NCBI RefSeq assembly: GCF_024662015.1
Contig: NZ_CP102480.1
Span: forward strand, 2,700,501 to 2,764,500
Direction of reading: 5' to 3'
DNA length: 64,000 nucleotides
Source of the DNA: Nisaea acidiphila
Lineage (GTDB): Bacteria > Pseudomonadota > Alphaproteobacteria > Thalassobaculales > Thalassobaculaceae
The notes beneath the pieces are model-generated. The model did not search any database. It saw only the letters and a list, made by a program, of their open reading frames with translations, and was not told where the DNA came from. The position numbers were made by a program, and so were the translations under genes. How positions within the stretch are numbered: position 1 is the first letter of the stretch; every line of letters starts with the position of its first letter. This document shows positions 17,017 to 25,379 of this stretch, one piece after another.

Positions 17017-17865
17017 ATGAAGTTGTTGCGGTATGGCGCGCCAGGTGCCGAAAAGCCGGGAATTCTGGACGGTGACGGAAAGATCCGTGACCTCTCGGGG
17101 ATCGTGGAGGATATCGATGCGGCGGCGCTGAGCCCGGAGGGGCTGGCGAAGATCGCTGCGGCCGATATCGGCTCGCTTCCGGTCGTGGATGGCGACCCGC
17201 GTCTCGGTGCCTGCGTCGGCAAGGTCGGCAAGATGATCTGCGTCGGCCTCAATTACAGCGACCACGCGGCCGAGTCCGGCATGGAAGTGCCGCCGGAGCC
17301 GATCATCTTCATGAAGGCGACCTCCGCGATCTGCGGGCCGAACGACGACACGGTCGTGCCGCGCGGTTCGAAGAAGCTCGATTATGAGGTCGAACTCGGC
17401 ATCGTCATCGGCAAGAAGGCGAAATATGTCTCCGAGGCGGAGGCGCTGGACTATGTCGCCGGCTACTGCGTCGTGAACGACGTTTCCGAGCGCGAGTTCC
17501 AGGCGGAGCGCTCCGGTCAGTGGACGAAAGGCAAGAGCTGCGACACCTTCGGGCCGACCGGTCCCTGGATGGTGACCCGGGACGAGATTCCGAACCCGCA
17601 GGAACTCGGCATCTGGGCCAAGGTGAACGGCGAGTTCCGGCAGAACGGCAACACCAACACCATGGTCTACGGCCCGGCCTTCCTGGTTCATTATCTGAGC
17701 CAGTTCTTCACGCTTGAGCCGGGCGACGTGATCCCGACCGGTACCCCGCCGGGCGTCGGCATGGGCTTCAAGCCGGAGCCGAAATACCTGAAGGCCGGCG
17801 ACGTCGTGGAGCTCGGCATCGACGGTCTCGGCGCGCAGCGCCAGACCTGCGTCGCCGACAGCTGA
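17017..17865 (+). CDS. fumarylacetoacetate hydrolase-family protein, probably a diketo-deoxy sugar-acid hydrolase
   Basis: A 282-residue FAH-fold protein starting at ATG 17017 behind GGGAAGGAG. The metal-binding core is visible: ICVGLNYSDHAAESG, the DYEVELGIVIGKK strand with the acidic ligands, and GDVIPTGTPPGVG. Relatives include ureidoglycolate lyase-like proteins and the 2,4-diketo-3-deoxy-L-rhamnonate/fuconate hydrolases. The next gene, 7 bp downstream, is an SDR of the kind that forms such 2,4-diketo acids, which favours the sugar-acid role. The divergent DgoK gene points the same way. Confidence 0.87.
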   Translation: MKLLRYGAPGAEKPGILDGDGKIRDLSGIVEDIDAAALSPEGLAKIAAADIGSLPVVDGDPRLGACVGKVGKMICVGLNYSDHAAESGMEVPPEPIIFMKATSAICGPNDDTVVPRGSKKLDYEVELGIVIGKKAKYVSEAEALDYVAGYCVVNDVSEREFQAERSGQWTKGKSCDTFGPTGPWMVTRDEIPNPQELGIWAKVNGEFRQNGNTNTMVYGPAFLVHYLSQFFTLEPGDVIPTGTPPGVGMGFKPEPKYLKAGDVVELGIDGLGAQRQTCVADS

Positions 17866-17872
17866 CGCCGTC

Positions 17873-18619
17873 ATGGTCGATTACGATTTCTCCGGGCGTG
17901 CCGCCGTCGTGACCGGCGGCGCGCGCGGGATCGGCAAGGCGATCGGGGCCCGGCTTGCCGCCGCTGGTGCCAATGTCAGTCTCTGGGATGCAGACGCCGA
18001 CAAGCTGTCTGAAACCGCTTCCGGCCTCGGCGGCGGGTTCCACACCGCCCAGGTCGATGTCACCGACGACAGTGCGGTCGATCGTGCCGCCGCCGAGGTC
18101 GAACGCGAGTTCGGGCGGCTGGACATCATGGTCAACAGCGCCGGCATCACGGGCCCGAACACAACGACCTGGCAATACGGCGTCGCCGATTGGCGCAAGG
18201 TCATCGATATCGATCTGACCGGCACCTTTCTCTGCTGCCGTGCAGCGGTGCCCTACATGTTGCGCAACGACTACGGCCGGATCGTCAACATCGCCTCTGT
18301 CGCGGGCAAGGAGGGCAATCCCAACGCGCCCGCCTACAGCGCTGCGAAGGCCGGCGTCATCGGTCTCACCAAATCGCTCGGCAAGGAGCTTGCGGAGAGC
18401 GGGATCACCGTCAACTGCGTGACGCCTGCGGCGGTGAAGACCGATATCTTCGACCAGATGACCGAAGAGCATATCAACTTCATGCTTTCGAAGATTCCGA
18501 TGAAGCGGTTCGGTCTGGTCGAGGAGATCGCCAATCTCGTCGCCTGGCTGTCATCGGAGGATTGTACCTTCAGTACCGGCGGCGTATTCGATTGCTCCGG
18601 CGGCCGGGCCACTTACTGA
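17873..18619 (+). CDS. short-chain dehydrogenase/reductase, candidate 2-keto-3-deoxy sugar-acid 4-dehydrogenase
   Basis: A 248-residue classical SDR: TGGARGIG cofactor motif (about 15-22), NSAG, the catalytic Ser in NIASVAGKEG, YSAAK with the catalytic Tyr and Lys, and a C-terminal GGVFDCSGGRATY. An Asp at the end of beta-2 (SLWDAD) suggests NAD(H) preference. It follows the FAH-family gene by 7 bp, so the pair is probably an operon: the SDR would oxidise a 2-keto-3-deoxy acid at C4 and the hydrolase would cleave the product. That pathway is inferred from gene order and families. Confidence 0.85.
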   Translation: MVDYDFSGRAAVVTGGARGIGKAIGARLAAAGANVSLWDADADKLSETASGLGGGFHTAQVDVTDDSAVDRAAAEVEREFGRLDIMVNSAGITGPNTTTWQYGVADWRKVIDIDLTGTFLCCRAAVPYMLRNDYGRIVNIASVAGKEGNPNAPAYSAAKAGVIGLTKSLGKELAESGITVNCVTPAAVKTDIFDQMTEEHINFMLSKIPMKRFGLVEEIANLVAWLSSEDCTFSTGGVFDCSGGRATY

Positions 18620-18658
18620 GGCTCGCCGCTCCGGATTTGGGGAACGGGATGTGAGGCC

Positions 18659-19075
18659 ATGAGCAGGGCCCGGCAGTCTGACGTGCTGATCCGCAACGAG
18701 GCGTTTTACAATGCCTTCACGACGCGTGACCTGGACGCGATGGAGACGCTCTGGGCGGGCGAGATGCATGTGAGCTGTATCCATCCGGGCGCGACCCCGA
18801 TTTTCGGGCGCGACGCGGTGATGGAGAGCTGGGCGCGGCTTCTCTCCGGCCCGGTGAAAAGCTCGCTGCAATGTCTCGAGCCGAAGGTGCATTTCCTGAG
18901 CGAGGATCTGGCGCTCGTGATCTGCTACGAGTTGCTTGGCGGCGAGACCCTGGCCGCAACCAACATCTTCGCCCTCGAGGCCGCCGACTGGGTGCTGGTG
19001 CATCATCAGGCGGGGCCGCTGGCGAGTGATATGGAAGCCCATGCGGATGTGCCGACGCCGCGTCTCCTGCAGTAG
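18659..19075 (+). CDS. SnoaL/NTF2-like (nuclear transport factor 2 family) protein
   Basis: A 138-residue alpha/beta cone-fold protein with the pattern NEAFYNAFTTRDLDAMETLW, IHPG and GRDAVMESWARL typical of SnoaL-like ketosteroid-isomerase relatives. ATG 18659 follows TGTGAGGCC. There is no signal peptide. Such stand-alone proteins often respond to stress or act as small isomerases, but I cannot name a substrate. It follows the SDR by 39 bp and could belong to that transcript. Confidence 0.75.
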   Translation: MSRARQSDVLIRNEAFYNAFTTRDLDAMETLWAGEMHVSCIHPGATPIFGRDAVMESWARLLSGPVKSSLQCLEPKVHFLSEDLALVICYELLGGETLAATNIFALEAADWVLVHHQAGPLASDMEAHADVPTPRLLQ

Positions 19076-19163
19076 CTCTCGGCATCGTCACGCGCTCTTT
19101 ATTTCCCGTTTCCGCCATGGCGTGGCTAATCGAGCCTGACATCTCCACGGGAGGACAGACCCG

Positions 19164-19652
19164 ATGAATCGCATCCTGGCCGCACTGGTCGCATTTCTGC
19201 TGCTCGCGGGGGCGGACGCTTCGACACTCCGGGCAGCGGTCGAGAAGCCCTATTCCGGAACGTTGACCGTCGAGACCGGCAAGCCCTTTGGTCCTTTCGT
19301 GAAATCGCTGCCGGCGGCGATCAAGCAGCGCGGCATGAACATCGTCGGCATCGCCTGCGCGACTTGCGCCGCCAAATCCCAGGGCGTCACGGTGCCGGGC
19401 AACCGGGTTTTCTTCTTCTTCAAGCCGGCCTATGCCGTGCGCATGCTCGCCGCTTCCGAGGCGGCGGGGATCGAGGCGCCGATCCGGATCTATGTGACGG
19501 AGGCGGGCGACGGCACGGCCAAAGTCACGTACCGTCTTCCGTCTCACGTCTTCGGTGCCTACGAGGTTCCGGCGCTCGACGAACTGGGGGCGGAACTCGA
19601 CGAAGACGTTCGTGCCATTCTCGAGATTGCGAAGTCGGGGAGCGGCGGGTAA
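19164..19652 (+). CDS. exported DUF302-family protein with a CxxC motif
   Basis: A 162-residue protein with a signal peptide (NRILAALVAFLLLAGADA, cleavage near 20-25) and a DUF302-like body (TVETGKPFGPFVKSLPAAIKQRGMNIV... GIEAPIRIYVTEAGDGTAKVTYR). An extra CATC motif stands at about residues 70-73, suggesting thiol chemistry or metal binding in the periplasm. The start at 19164 follows GGGAGGA. A YeeE/YedE sulfur transporter begins 10 bp downstream, so the pair probably works together, for example in handling reduced sulfur compounds (inference). Confidence 0.75.
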   Translation: MNRILAALVAFLLLAGADASTLRAAVEKPYSGTLTVETGKPFGPFVKSLPAAIKQRGMNIVGIACATCAAKSQGVTVPGNRVFFFFKPAYAVRMLAASEAAGIEAPIRIYVTEAGDGTAKVTYRLPSHVFGAYEVPALDELGAELDEDVRAILEIAKSGSGG

Positions 19653-19662
19653 GAGGGGCGCC

Positions 19663-20838
19663 ATGAGCATCGCCGTCCCGACCTATCCGCTGCCGCAGAA
19701 ACCGCTGGCTTTTACCCTCGGCGCGATCTTCGCGGCCATAGCAGCCTCGCATCTTCTTGATGGGGATCTGCGTCGCCTTGCCCTTTTCGCCATTGGCGGG
19801 GGCCTTGGCGTGGCGCTCTATCATGCGGCGTTCGGTTTCACTGCCGCTTACCGGAATTTGATCCAGCAACGGGATCTTAGTGGAATCGTCGCGCAGGCGG
19901 TGATGCTGACGGTCGCGATGGTTCTGTTTGCGACCGTGCTGAGCGACGGCGAGGCCTTCGGGTTCAAAGCGGGCGGCGCGGTGGCGCCGCTGAATGTCGC
20001 ACTGGTGACGGGCGCCTTCATTTTCGGCCTCGGCATGCAGATCGCGGGAGGTTGCGCCTCCGGCACGCTCTTCACGGCCGGCGGCGGAAACGCGCGCATG
20101 GTCGTGGTGCTGATCTTTTTCTGCGCCGGCTCCTTCTGGGGCTCGCTCGATCTTCCCTTCTGGCGCGGCCTGCCGTCACTCGGCGCGGTCTCGCTCGGCC
20201 GCGCGTTCGGGTATCCGCTGGCGGTCCTGATGCAGGTCGGCGCGCTTTGCGCGATCCTCGGCCTGCTCTGGCTCTGGGGCGCGCGGATGAAGAAACCGCT
20301 CTGGGATCGTTCCCGGCCATTCGGCGCCCGCGCCTTCTTGCAGGGGCCGTGGCCGCTCTTGCTGGGAGCCATCGCGCTGGCGGTGCTGAATTACGCCACC
20401 CTGCTCGCCAAGGGGTTCCCCTGGGGCGTGACCTGGGGCTTCACGCTCTGGGGGGCGAAGGCGGCGGAGATGCTCGGCTGGGACCCGAACGGCAGTGCCT
20501 TCTGGGCCGTGAACTGGCGCCAGGGCGCGCTGCATGCCGGTGTGCTCGAGGAAAGCACATCGCTGATGAATATCGGCATCATCCTCGGTGCCGGGATTGC
20601 CGCGTCGCTCGCGGGCAAGGTGGCGCCGGTCCTCAGGATGGGATGGCGGCCCTTCGCGGCGGCGGTGATCGGCGGGCTGATGCTCGGCTACGGCGCACGG
20701 CTCGCCTATGGCTGCAATATCGGCGCCTTCTTCTCCGGCATCGCCTCGACCAGCCTGCATGGCTGGGTCTGGATCGCGGTCGCGATCGTCGGCAACGTGA
20801 TCGGAGTGCGACTGCGGCCGTTCTTCCGGCTCGGATGA
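19663..20838 (+). CDS. YeeE/YedE-family sulfur-compound transporter, two fused halves
   Basis: A 391-residue polytopic membrane protein with about ten hydrophobic helices. Two conserved cysteine loops mark the two YeeE/YedE (TsuA-like) halves: GGCASGTLFTAGG at about 129-141 and YGCNIGAFFSGIAST near the C-terminus. TsuA homologues pass thiosulfate through a chain of such cysteines. ATG 19663 (MSIAVPTYPLPQKP) lies 10 bp after the DUF302 stop; the frame is open further upstream but overlaps that gene. A hairpin at 20851 probably ends the transcript. Confidence 0.88.
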   Translation: MSIAVPTYPLPQKPLAFTLGAIFAAIAASHLLDGDLRRLALFAIGGGLGVALYHAAFGFTAAYRNLIQQRDLSGIVAQAVMLTVAMVLFATVLSDGEAFGFKAGGAVAPLNVALVTGAFIFGLGMQIAGGCASGTLFTAGGGNARMVVVLIFFCAGSFWGSLDLPFWRGLPSLGAVSLGRAFGYPLAVLMQVGALCAILGLLWLWGARMKKPLWDRSRPFGARAFLQGPWPLLLGAIALAVLNYATLLAKGFPWGVTWGFTLWGAKAAEMLGWDPNGSAFWAVNWRQGALHAGVLEESTSLMNIGIILGAGIAASLAGKVAPVLRMGWRPFAAAVIGGLMLGYGARLAYGCNIGAFFSGIASTSLHGWVWIAVAIVGNVIGVRLRPFFRLG

Positions 20839-20850
20839 TGTCCGGAATGG

Positions 20851-20889
20851 CCTGAATGCGACCGTGGCATTCAGGATGCGACAAATTTT
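20851..20889 (+). terminator. probable terminator after the YeeE/YedE gene
   Basis: A perfect 9-bp stem CCTGAATGC (20851-20859) / GCATTCAGG (20867-20875) with a 7-nt loop is followed, after nine bases, by ATTTTT. The T-run is displaced from the stem, so efficiency is uncertain. Confidence 0.6.
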
Positions 20890-21008
20890 TATTATTTATT
20901 AAGGCGTTATCGATTACTTAGGCGTCAGGGTCCCGTTCTTCGCATGCCTCAATCGGGAGTTGAGGGCGTAGGGTAGTGAGGTATTTTGCCGCATCCGGGA
21001 CGGTTCAC

Positions 21009-21926
21009 ATGTCCGCCGCCCTTCCAGCAGTTGCCGTATCCGCCGGCTATGGACGCGGCATCGCCTGTCAGCTGACGGCGATCTTCCTGTTCTCCATCAT
21101 GGGTGTGCTGGTCAAGGGCCTCGGCGACGCCTACCCGACCTCGCAGATCATCTTCTTTCGGAGCCTTCCGGCGCTGATCCCGCTGATGCTGTATCTGCCG
21201 AACCAGGGCGGCTGGCGCGCGCTTCTGACGAAACGTCCCGATCTCCAATTTCTTCGGGCAAGCATTGGCGTCGTCTCGATGTTCGTCGGCTTCTATGCGC
21301 TCGCCAACATGGACTTCGCCTCCTACGTGACCATCAGTTATTCGGCGCCGCTCTTCGGCACCCTGCTGGCGATCCCCTTCCTCGGCGAGAAGGTCGGTAT
21401 CCGCCGCGTCACGGCCGTCCTGATCGGTTTCTCCGGCGTGGTGCTGGCCGCGGCGCCGGACGACAGCGGGATCAGCCTCTATGCCCTGCTGGCCCTTGCC
21501 GCCGCCTTTGCCTATGGCTGCATCATGGTCGTGATGCGCAAGCTCGGAACGATCGACCGCAGCGCCGCGACCGTATTCTATTTCACCCTTGCCGGTGTTA
21601 TTGCCGGCGGCGTGCTGATGCCGTTCGAATGGGTGACGCCGGAGCCGGTCGACCTTGCCCTTCTCGCCGGTGTCGGCGTGATCGGCGGCGTGGCCCAGAT
21701 CTTCATGACCGAAGCGTTCCGGCAGGCGCCGACGGCCGTCGTCGCGCCGTTCGACTATACGGCCATGATCTGGGCGGTGCCGCTCGGCTATCTGGTCTTC
21801 GGCAGCGTGCCGTCGGTCCAGGTCATCGCGGGCGCCGGGATCATCGCCGCGGCCGGCCTCTTCATCCTCTATCGCGAAACCCAGCTCGGCCTGAAGAAGC
21901 CGCGGCTCAAGCGCTCCAGTCTCTAG
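21009..21926 (+). CDS. EamA-family (DMT) exporter
   Basis: A 305-residue membrane protein with ten predicted helices in two repeated halves, typical of the RhaT/EamA drug-metabolite transporters. LFSIMGVLVKGLGD opens the first half and GVLMPFEWVTPEP lies between helices in the second. I use ATG 21009; an in-frame GTG at 20976 would add eleven residues. Such carriers export amino acids, purines or other metabolites, and no substrate can be deduced. It converges on the metallophosphoesterase gene with 13 bp between stops. Confidence 0.85.
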   Translation: MSAALPAVAVSAGYGRGIACQLTAIFLFSIMGVLVKGLGDAYPTSQIIFFRSLPALIPLMLYLPNQGGWRALLTKRPDLQFLRASIGVVSMFVGFYALANMDFASYVTISYSAPLFGTLLAIPFLGEKVGIRRVTAVLIGFSGVVLAAAPDDSGISLYALLALAAAFAYGCIMVVMRKLGTIDRSAATVFYFTLAGVIAGGVLMPFEWVTPEPVDLALLAGVGVIGGVAQIFMTEAFRQAPTAVVAPFDYTAMIWAVPLGYLVFGSVPSVQVIAGAGIIAAAGLFILYRETQLGLKKPRLKRSSL

Positions 21927-21939
21927 GCCCGGATCGCCG

Positions 21940-23778
21940 TCAGGGCTTTGCCCCGATCAGCGCTGCGTGATGTGCGAGGAAGCGTTCGCTCGTTTCCGTC
22001 GGGTTCATGCGCCGGTCGAACAGACCGAAGCGTGGAAAATAGCCGCGGTCCACGTCGCTCAGTGTGTCCAGGATAATTTCCCCTTTGCCGACGTTCCGTG
22101 CGGCGTCGAGCGCATCGACAACCATCGCTGACACATCCTTCCTGTTGCCGGCCAGCGCGGCCGGGTTCGGACCGCCCATCTTGACGGTCAGACTGAGACT
22201 GAGTCCCCGCGCATCGGTGGCGGCCAGGATCGGCTCGATGACGTTGCAGGGAAGGGTCTCCCGCACGGTCTCGAAGACCACGCCGTCAACATAGGGATCG
22301 CCTCCTTCGCCGAGCCCGAGCCGGTCCAGCAACGCAAGTTCGACGGGCGCGAAGCCGTGATCGATCACGTGGGCGAAACGTCCATCGACGGAATGGCCGT
22401 GATCGGCGGAAGAACGCAGCGGCGAAAGATAGACGCGAAGACCGGTGACGTCGCGCAGCGTCCGCAAGCCGTCCGCCGCCCCGGCCACCTCGTCGATCGG
22501 CAGGATGATATTGACCTGTTCAAGGAAATCCTGCGCCTCCACGAGCTGCTTCCGCGCCGCCTCCGAGGGAAGGCGGAAGAGGAAAGTCGAGAAGCGGAAT
22601 CCGCAGGCATTCAGAGCCCGCGCCCGGGCCCGGCTCTCGGGATTGCGGATGTCTTCGAACGGGATGCGCAGGCGGGACAATCCGGTTTCCCAGAGGGCGA
22701 GCAGACGGTAATCGTCCCGCGCCGGTTTCCGCCCGAACGCATCGACCACACCCGAATAGGCGATTTCGATCGGGAGCGCCCAGGGGTCGCGCAACTCGAC
22801 GCCGATCGGCAAGAGCGTACCGAGTTTCGAATGCAGACGGGGCGAAAGCGGTGCTGCGGGCGGAGCGCCGCCGTCAACGTGCGTTTCCCCGTTGCTCCGG
22901 ATGTGGTGCAGGATGTGGCCGTTCTCGAATATCTCGACGAAGACGAAGCCGAGCTTGGGGGCATCGTTCCGGCCGAATTCGTCGGGGCCAGACGGGGGCA
23001 CCTTGAACAGTTCCGAATAGTCGAGACGCAGGGCGCTGACCGCCGGTAGGACATAGAGTTCCGTGTTGCCGTCGCGTTCGTAGAAGAAGGTATGGATGTG
23101 GCCGGACATCCAGGCCTCAACGCCGTACTTCTTGAGCAGAGCCCGCATCCGGCTGCGCCCCGGTTCGGCGGTGTTGTCGTAATGCTCCTCCTCGTCCGAG
23201 CTGGCGACCCAGAGAGGCTGGTGACCGAACAGGAAGAGGCGCTTGTCCCGGTTTGACTCGAGCTCCGTCTCAAGCCAGTCCCATTGCACTTTCTCGCGCT
23301 CGGTTCCGGTATTGATGATCTGGCTGTTCACCATGATGAAATGCGCCGGACCGTGGCCGAACGCTCCGAAATCGGCGCCGAACTGCTCCCGGTAAAGGCC
23401 GATGAAATCTTCGGTGCAGCATTTTGCCGGTGTCCAGATCGCCGGTTTGTCGCCGATATCGTGATTTCCCGGAACCAGATGGAGCGGTGCCTCCAGATCG
23501 GTGAAGATCTCTCGGAACCGCTTTGCCGCCGCGCCGTATCCGGGCTGGTCCGGGGTCGGATGGATCATGTCTCCGAGGTGGATGACGAAATCGGGCGAGA
23601 GCGCGTTGACCCGCGCGATGGCGGCGCGGGCCCTGTCGTTCGCGAGGCCGTTCGACTGCCAGGGCGACGGGGTGACTCCGTCCACCGGTCCGATATGGGT
23701 GTCGGAAACGACGGCGAAGGTGAAGAGCGGCTTTTCCGTCCGTGCGCGCGTTGCCTTCCCGGCTTGAGTTCCTGTCAT
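21940..23778 (-). CDS. calcineurin-like metallophosphoesterase fused to a large C-terminal (possibly TIM-barrel-like) domain
   Basis: A 612-residue protein from ATG 23778 (behind GGGAAGG). The N-terminal half has all five metallophosphatase blocks: SDTHIG (25-30), LGDMIH, GNHD, GHQPLW and SGHIHTFF, so the dimetal site is intact. From about residue 325 a second domain follows, with repeating strand-helix elements (IEIAYSG, LSRLRIPFEDI, CGFRFSTFLFR, LRVYLSPLR, VDGVVFET, SLSLTVKMGG) that look like a TIM barrel; I do not recognise the family. No signal peptide. It is divergent from the tctCBA operon and shares its candidate operator region, hinting that it processes the transported substrate. Confidence 0.8.
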   Translation of the reverse strand: MTGTQAGKATRARTEKPLFTFAVVSDTHIGPVDGVTPSPWQSNGLANDRARAAIARVNALSPDFVIHLGDMIHPTPDQPGYGAAAKRFREIFTDLEAPLHLVPGNHDIGDKPAIWTPAKCCTEDFIGLYREQFGADFGAFGHGPAHFIMVNSQIINTGTEREKVQWDWLETELESNRDKRLFLFGHQPLWVASSDEEEHYDNTAEPGRSRMRALLKKYGVEAWMSGHIHTFFYERDGNTELYVLPAVSALRLDYSELFKVPPSGPDEFGRNDAPKLGFVFVEIFENGHILHHIRSNGETHVDGGAPPAAPLSPRLHSKLGTLLPIGVELRDPWALPIEIAYSGVVDAFGRKPARDDYRLLALWETGLSRLRIPFEDIRNPESRARARALNACGFRFSTFLFRLPSEAARKQLVEAQDFLEQVNIILPIDEVAGAADGLRTLRDVTGLRVYLSPLRSSADHGHSVDGRFAHVIDHGFAPVELALLDRLGLGEGGDPYVDGVVFETVRETLPCNVIEPILAATDARGLSLSLTVKMGGPNPAALAGNRKDVSAMVVDALDAARNVGKGEIILDTLSDVDRGYFPRFGLFDRRMNPTETSERFLAHHAALIGAKP

Positions 23779-23843
23779 TCGTCGATGCCTTCCCTGTCGA
23801 TCCCGTGTTTCTGCCGTCATCGGGCTTGACAATCACCCAAGAC

Positions 23844-23867
23844 ATTATGTTTTCATAATGACATAAT
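23844..23867. promoter_or_regulatory. candidate operator with three CATAAT/ATTATG half-sites
   Basis: ATTATG (23844-23849) and CATAAT (23854-23859) form a perfect inverted repeat around TTTT; a third half-site CATAAT (23862-23867) follows as a direct repeat after GA. The site lies in the 146-bp divergent gap between the metallophosphoesterase and tctC genes, just downstream of a TTGACA hexamer (23826-23831). The linked GntR gene at 26929 is the obvious candidate regulator. Confidence 0.5.
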
Positions 23868-23924
23868 CATTCGAAATCAAGATGGCGGTCAACGCCGTTG
23901 GGATCACCGAACAGGAGTGCAGAC

Positions 23925-24878
23925 ATGATGAAGAGATTACTGGCCGCGGCAGGCCTTTTCCTGGCGGCAACGGCCCCCGTCCCGGCCGCCGACTTCCCGA
24001 CCAAGCCCGTGGAGATGATCGTCAATTTCGGTGCCGGCGGCTCGACCGACACAGTCGCGCGGCTGCTTGCCGACAAGATGGGCGCCGTGCTCGGACAGAA
24101 TGTGGTTGTCTCGAACACGGGCGGCGCCGGCGGGACGCTTGGCGTGGCCGCGACGGCGGAGAAGTCGGCCGACGGCTATCACATCGGAACGGCCAACATG
24201 CCGGCTCTGGCGATTCTGCCGCAGCTGCGCGAACTGCCCTACAAGCCATCGGACGTGGTCCAGATCGCAGGTGTGATGCCTTACGATTACGGCATCTTCG
24301 CCAAGCAGGATGCGCCCTACGATACCTGGGAGGAGCTGGTCGCGTACGCGAAGGCCAATCCCGGAAAGGTGACCTACGGCAGCGTCGGCACCGGCACGAC
24401 CAATCATCTGATGATGGAGAGGATCGCCAAGGAGATCGGGATCTCCTGGCGGCATGTTCCTTTCAAAGGAGGGGCCAAGGCCATTGCCGCGCTCGTCGGC
24501 GGCCATGTCGATATCGTCAACAACACCATCGGCCCGATCCTGCAGCCGGTGAAAATCGGCAAGGTCAAGCCGATCCTGGTGACAAGTGCCCGTCCGTTCA
24601 AGCAGATCCCGGACATGCCGGTGATCCTCGACAAGGGCTTCTCCTTCGCCCAGGTGTCCTACATGTCGATCATCGCGCCGGCCGGCATTCCTGACGATGT
24701 CCGCAGCAAGCTCGAGGGCGCGGTCAAGGCGGCGGCGGAGGATCCCGAAGTCCTTGCATCCGCCGCCAAACTCGACCTCTACCCGGCTTTCCTGCCGGGA
24801 GCGGAATACGAATCCATGCTGGCCGAAATGGGTAAGGACTGGGGCCTGCTGCTAAAAGAGCTCGGTCTCCCGAAGTAA
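23925..24878 (+). CDS. tctC: tripartite tricarboxylate transporter substrate-binding protein (TctC/Bug family)
   Basis: A 317-residue periplasmic receptor. ATG 23925 follows ACAGGAG; the product opens with a signal peptide ending at about PVPAA. The mature protein starts DFPTKPVEMIVNFGAGGSTDTVAR, the Bug-family hallmark with the two ligand-binding loops, and continues with GAGGTLGV and GSVGTGTTNHL. It captures a carboxylate or other anionic solute for the TctBA permease encoded next (37-bp gap). The ligand is unknown. Confidence 0.92.
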   Translation: MMKRLLAAAGLFLAATAPVPAADFPTKPVEMIVNFGAGGSTDTVARLLADKMGAVLGQNVVVSNTGGAGGTLGVAATAEKSADGYHIGTANMPALAILPQLRELPYKPSDVVQIAGVMPYDYGIFAKQDAPYDTWEELVAYAKANPGKVTYGSVGTGTTNHLMMERIAKEIGISWRHVPFKGGAKAIAALVGGHVDIVNNTIGPILQPVKIGKVKPILVTSARPFKQIPDMPVILDKGFSFAQVSYMSIIAPAGIPDDVRSKLEGAVKAAAEDPEVLASAAKLDLYPAFLPGAEYESMLAEMGKDWGLLLKELGLPK

Positions 24879-24915
24879 GCCGCGCGAGATCAAGGGCAGA
24901 GAGGAGCGAGGTGGA

Positions 24916-25377
24916 ATGCGGATATGTCATCCGGACGTCCTGATCGGGTTCGGGCTCGCCCTGTTTGCAGGGATGGTGCTCTGGCTGATCAGACAGGGCA
25001 TCGGTCCATTCGACTACGAGGCATCGATCCTTCCGAGCATGGGCGCAGGCTGTCTGCTGTTCCTTTCGGTCGCTCTAGCCGCCTCGGCGCTCGGCGGTGC
25101 CGGGAAATCCCTTGAGGACGGGGCGTCGGATCATCCGCTCCACCGCACCCGGCTGCTGCGACTGGTCGCGGCAGCCGGAATCGCGGCGCTGCACGCTTTC
25201 CTGCTTGAGAGCTTCGGCGTCCTGCTGGTCGGCTTCAGCCTCCAGCTCTGTCTCTACCTCCTGCTCGGCCGCCGCCCTTTTCCCGCCGCCGCGGTTTCCG
25301 CCGCGACCGTGGCCGCGCTCTACGGCGCGATCGACCTGCTGCTCGGCGTGCCGCTTCCGAAAGGGGACCTCTGGTAG
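24916..25377 (+). CDS. tctB: tripartite tricarboxylate transporter small membrane subunit (TctB)
   Basis: A 153-residue protein with four hydrophobic segments, the topology of TctB. The N-terminus MRICHPDVLIGFGLALFAGMV and the C-terminal VPLPKGDLW are family-like. It follows tctC and is separated from tctA by two bases. TctB is poorly conserved in sequence, so the call rests on topology, length and position between tctC and tctA. Confidence 0.88.
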   Translation: MRICHPDVLIGFGLALFAGMVLWLIRQGIGPFDYEASILPSMGAGCLLFLSVALAASALGGAGKSLEDGASDHPLHRTRLLRLVAAAGIAALHAFLLESFGVLLVGFSLQLCLYLLLGRRPFPAAAVSAATVAALYGAIDLLLGVPLPKGDLW

Positions 25378-25379
25378 TC

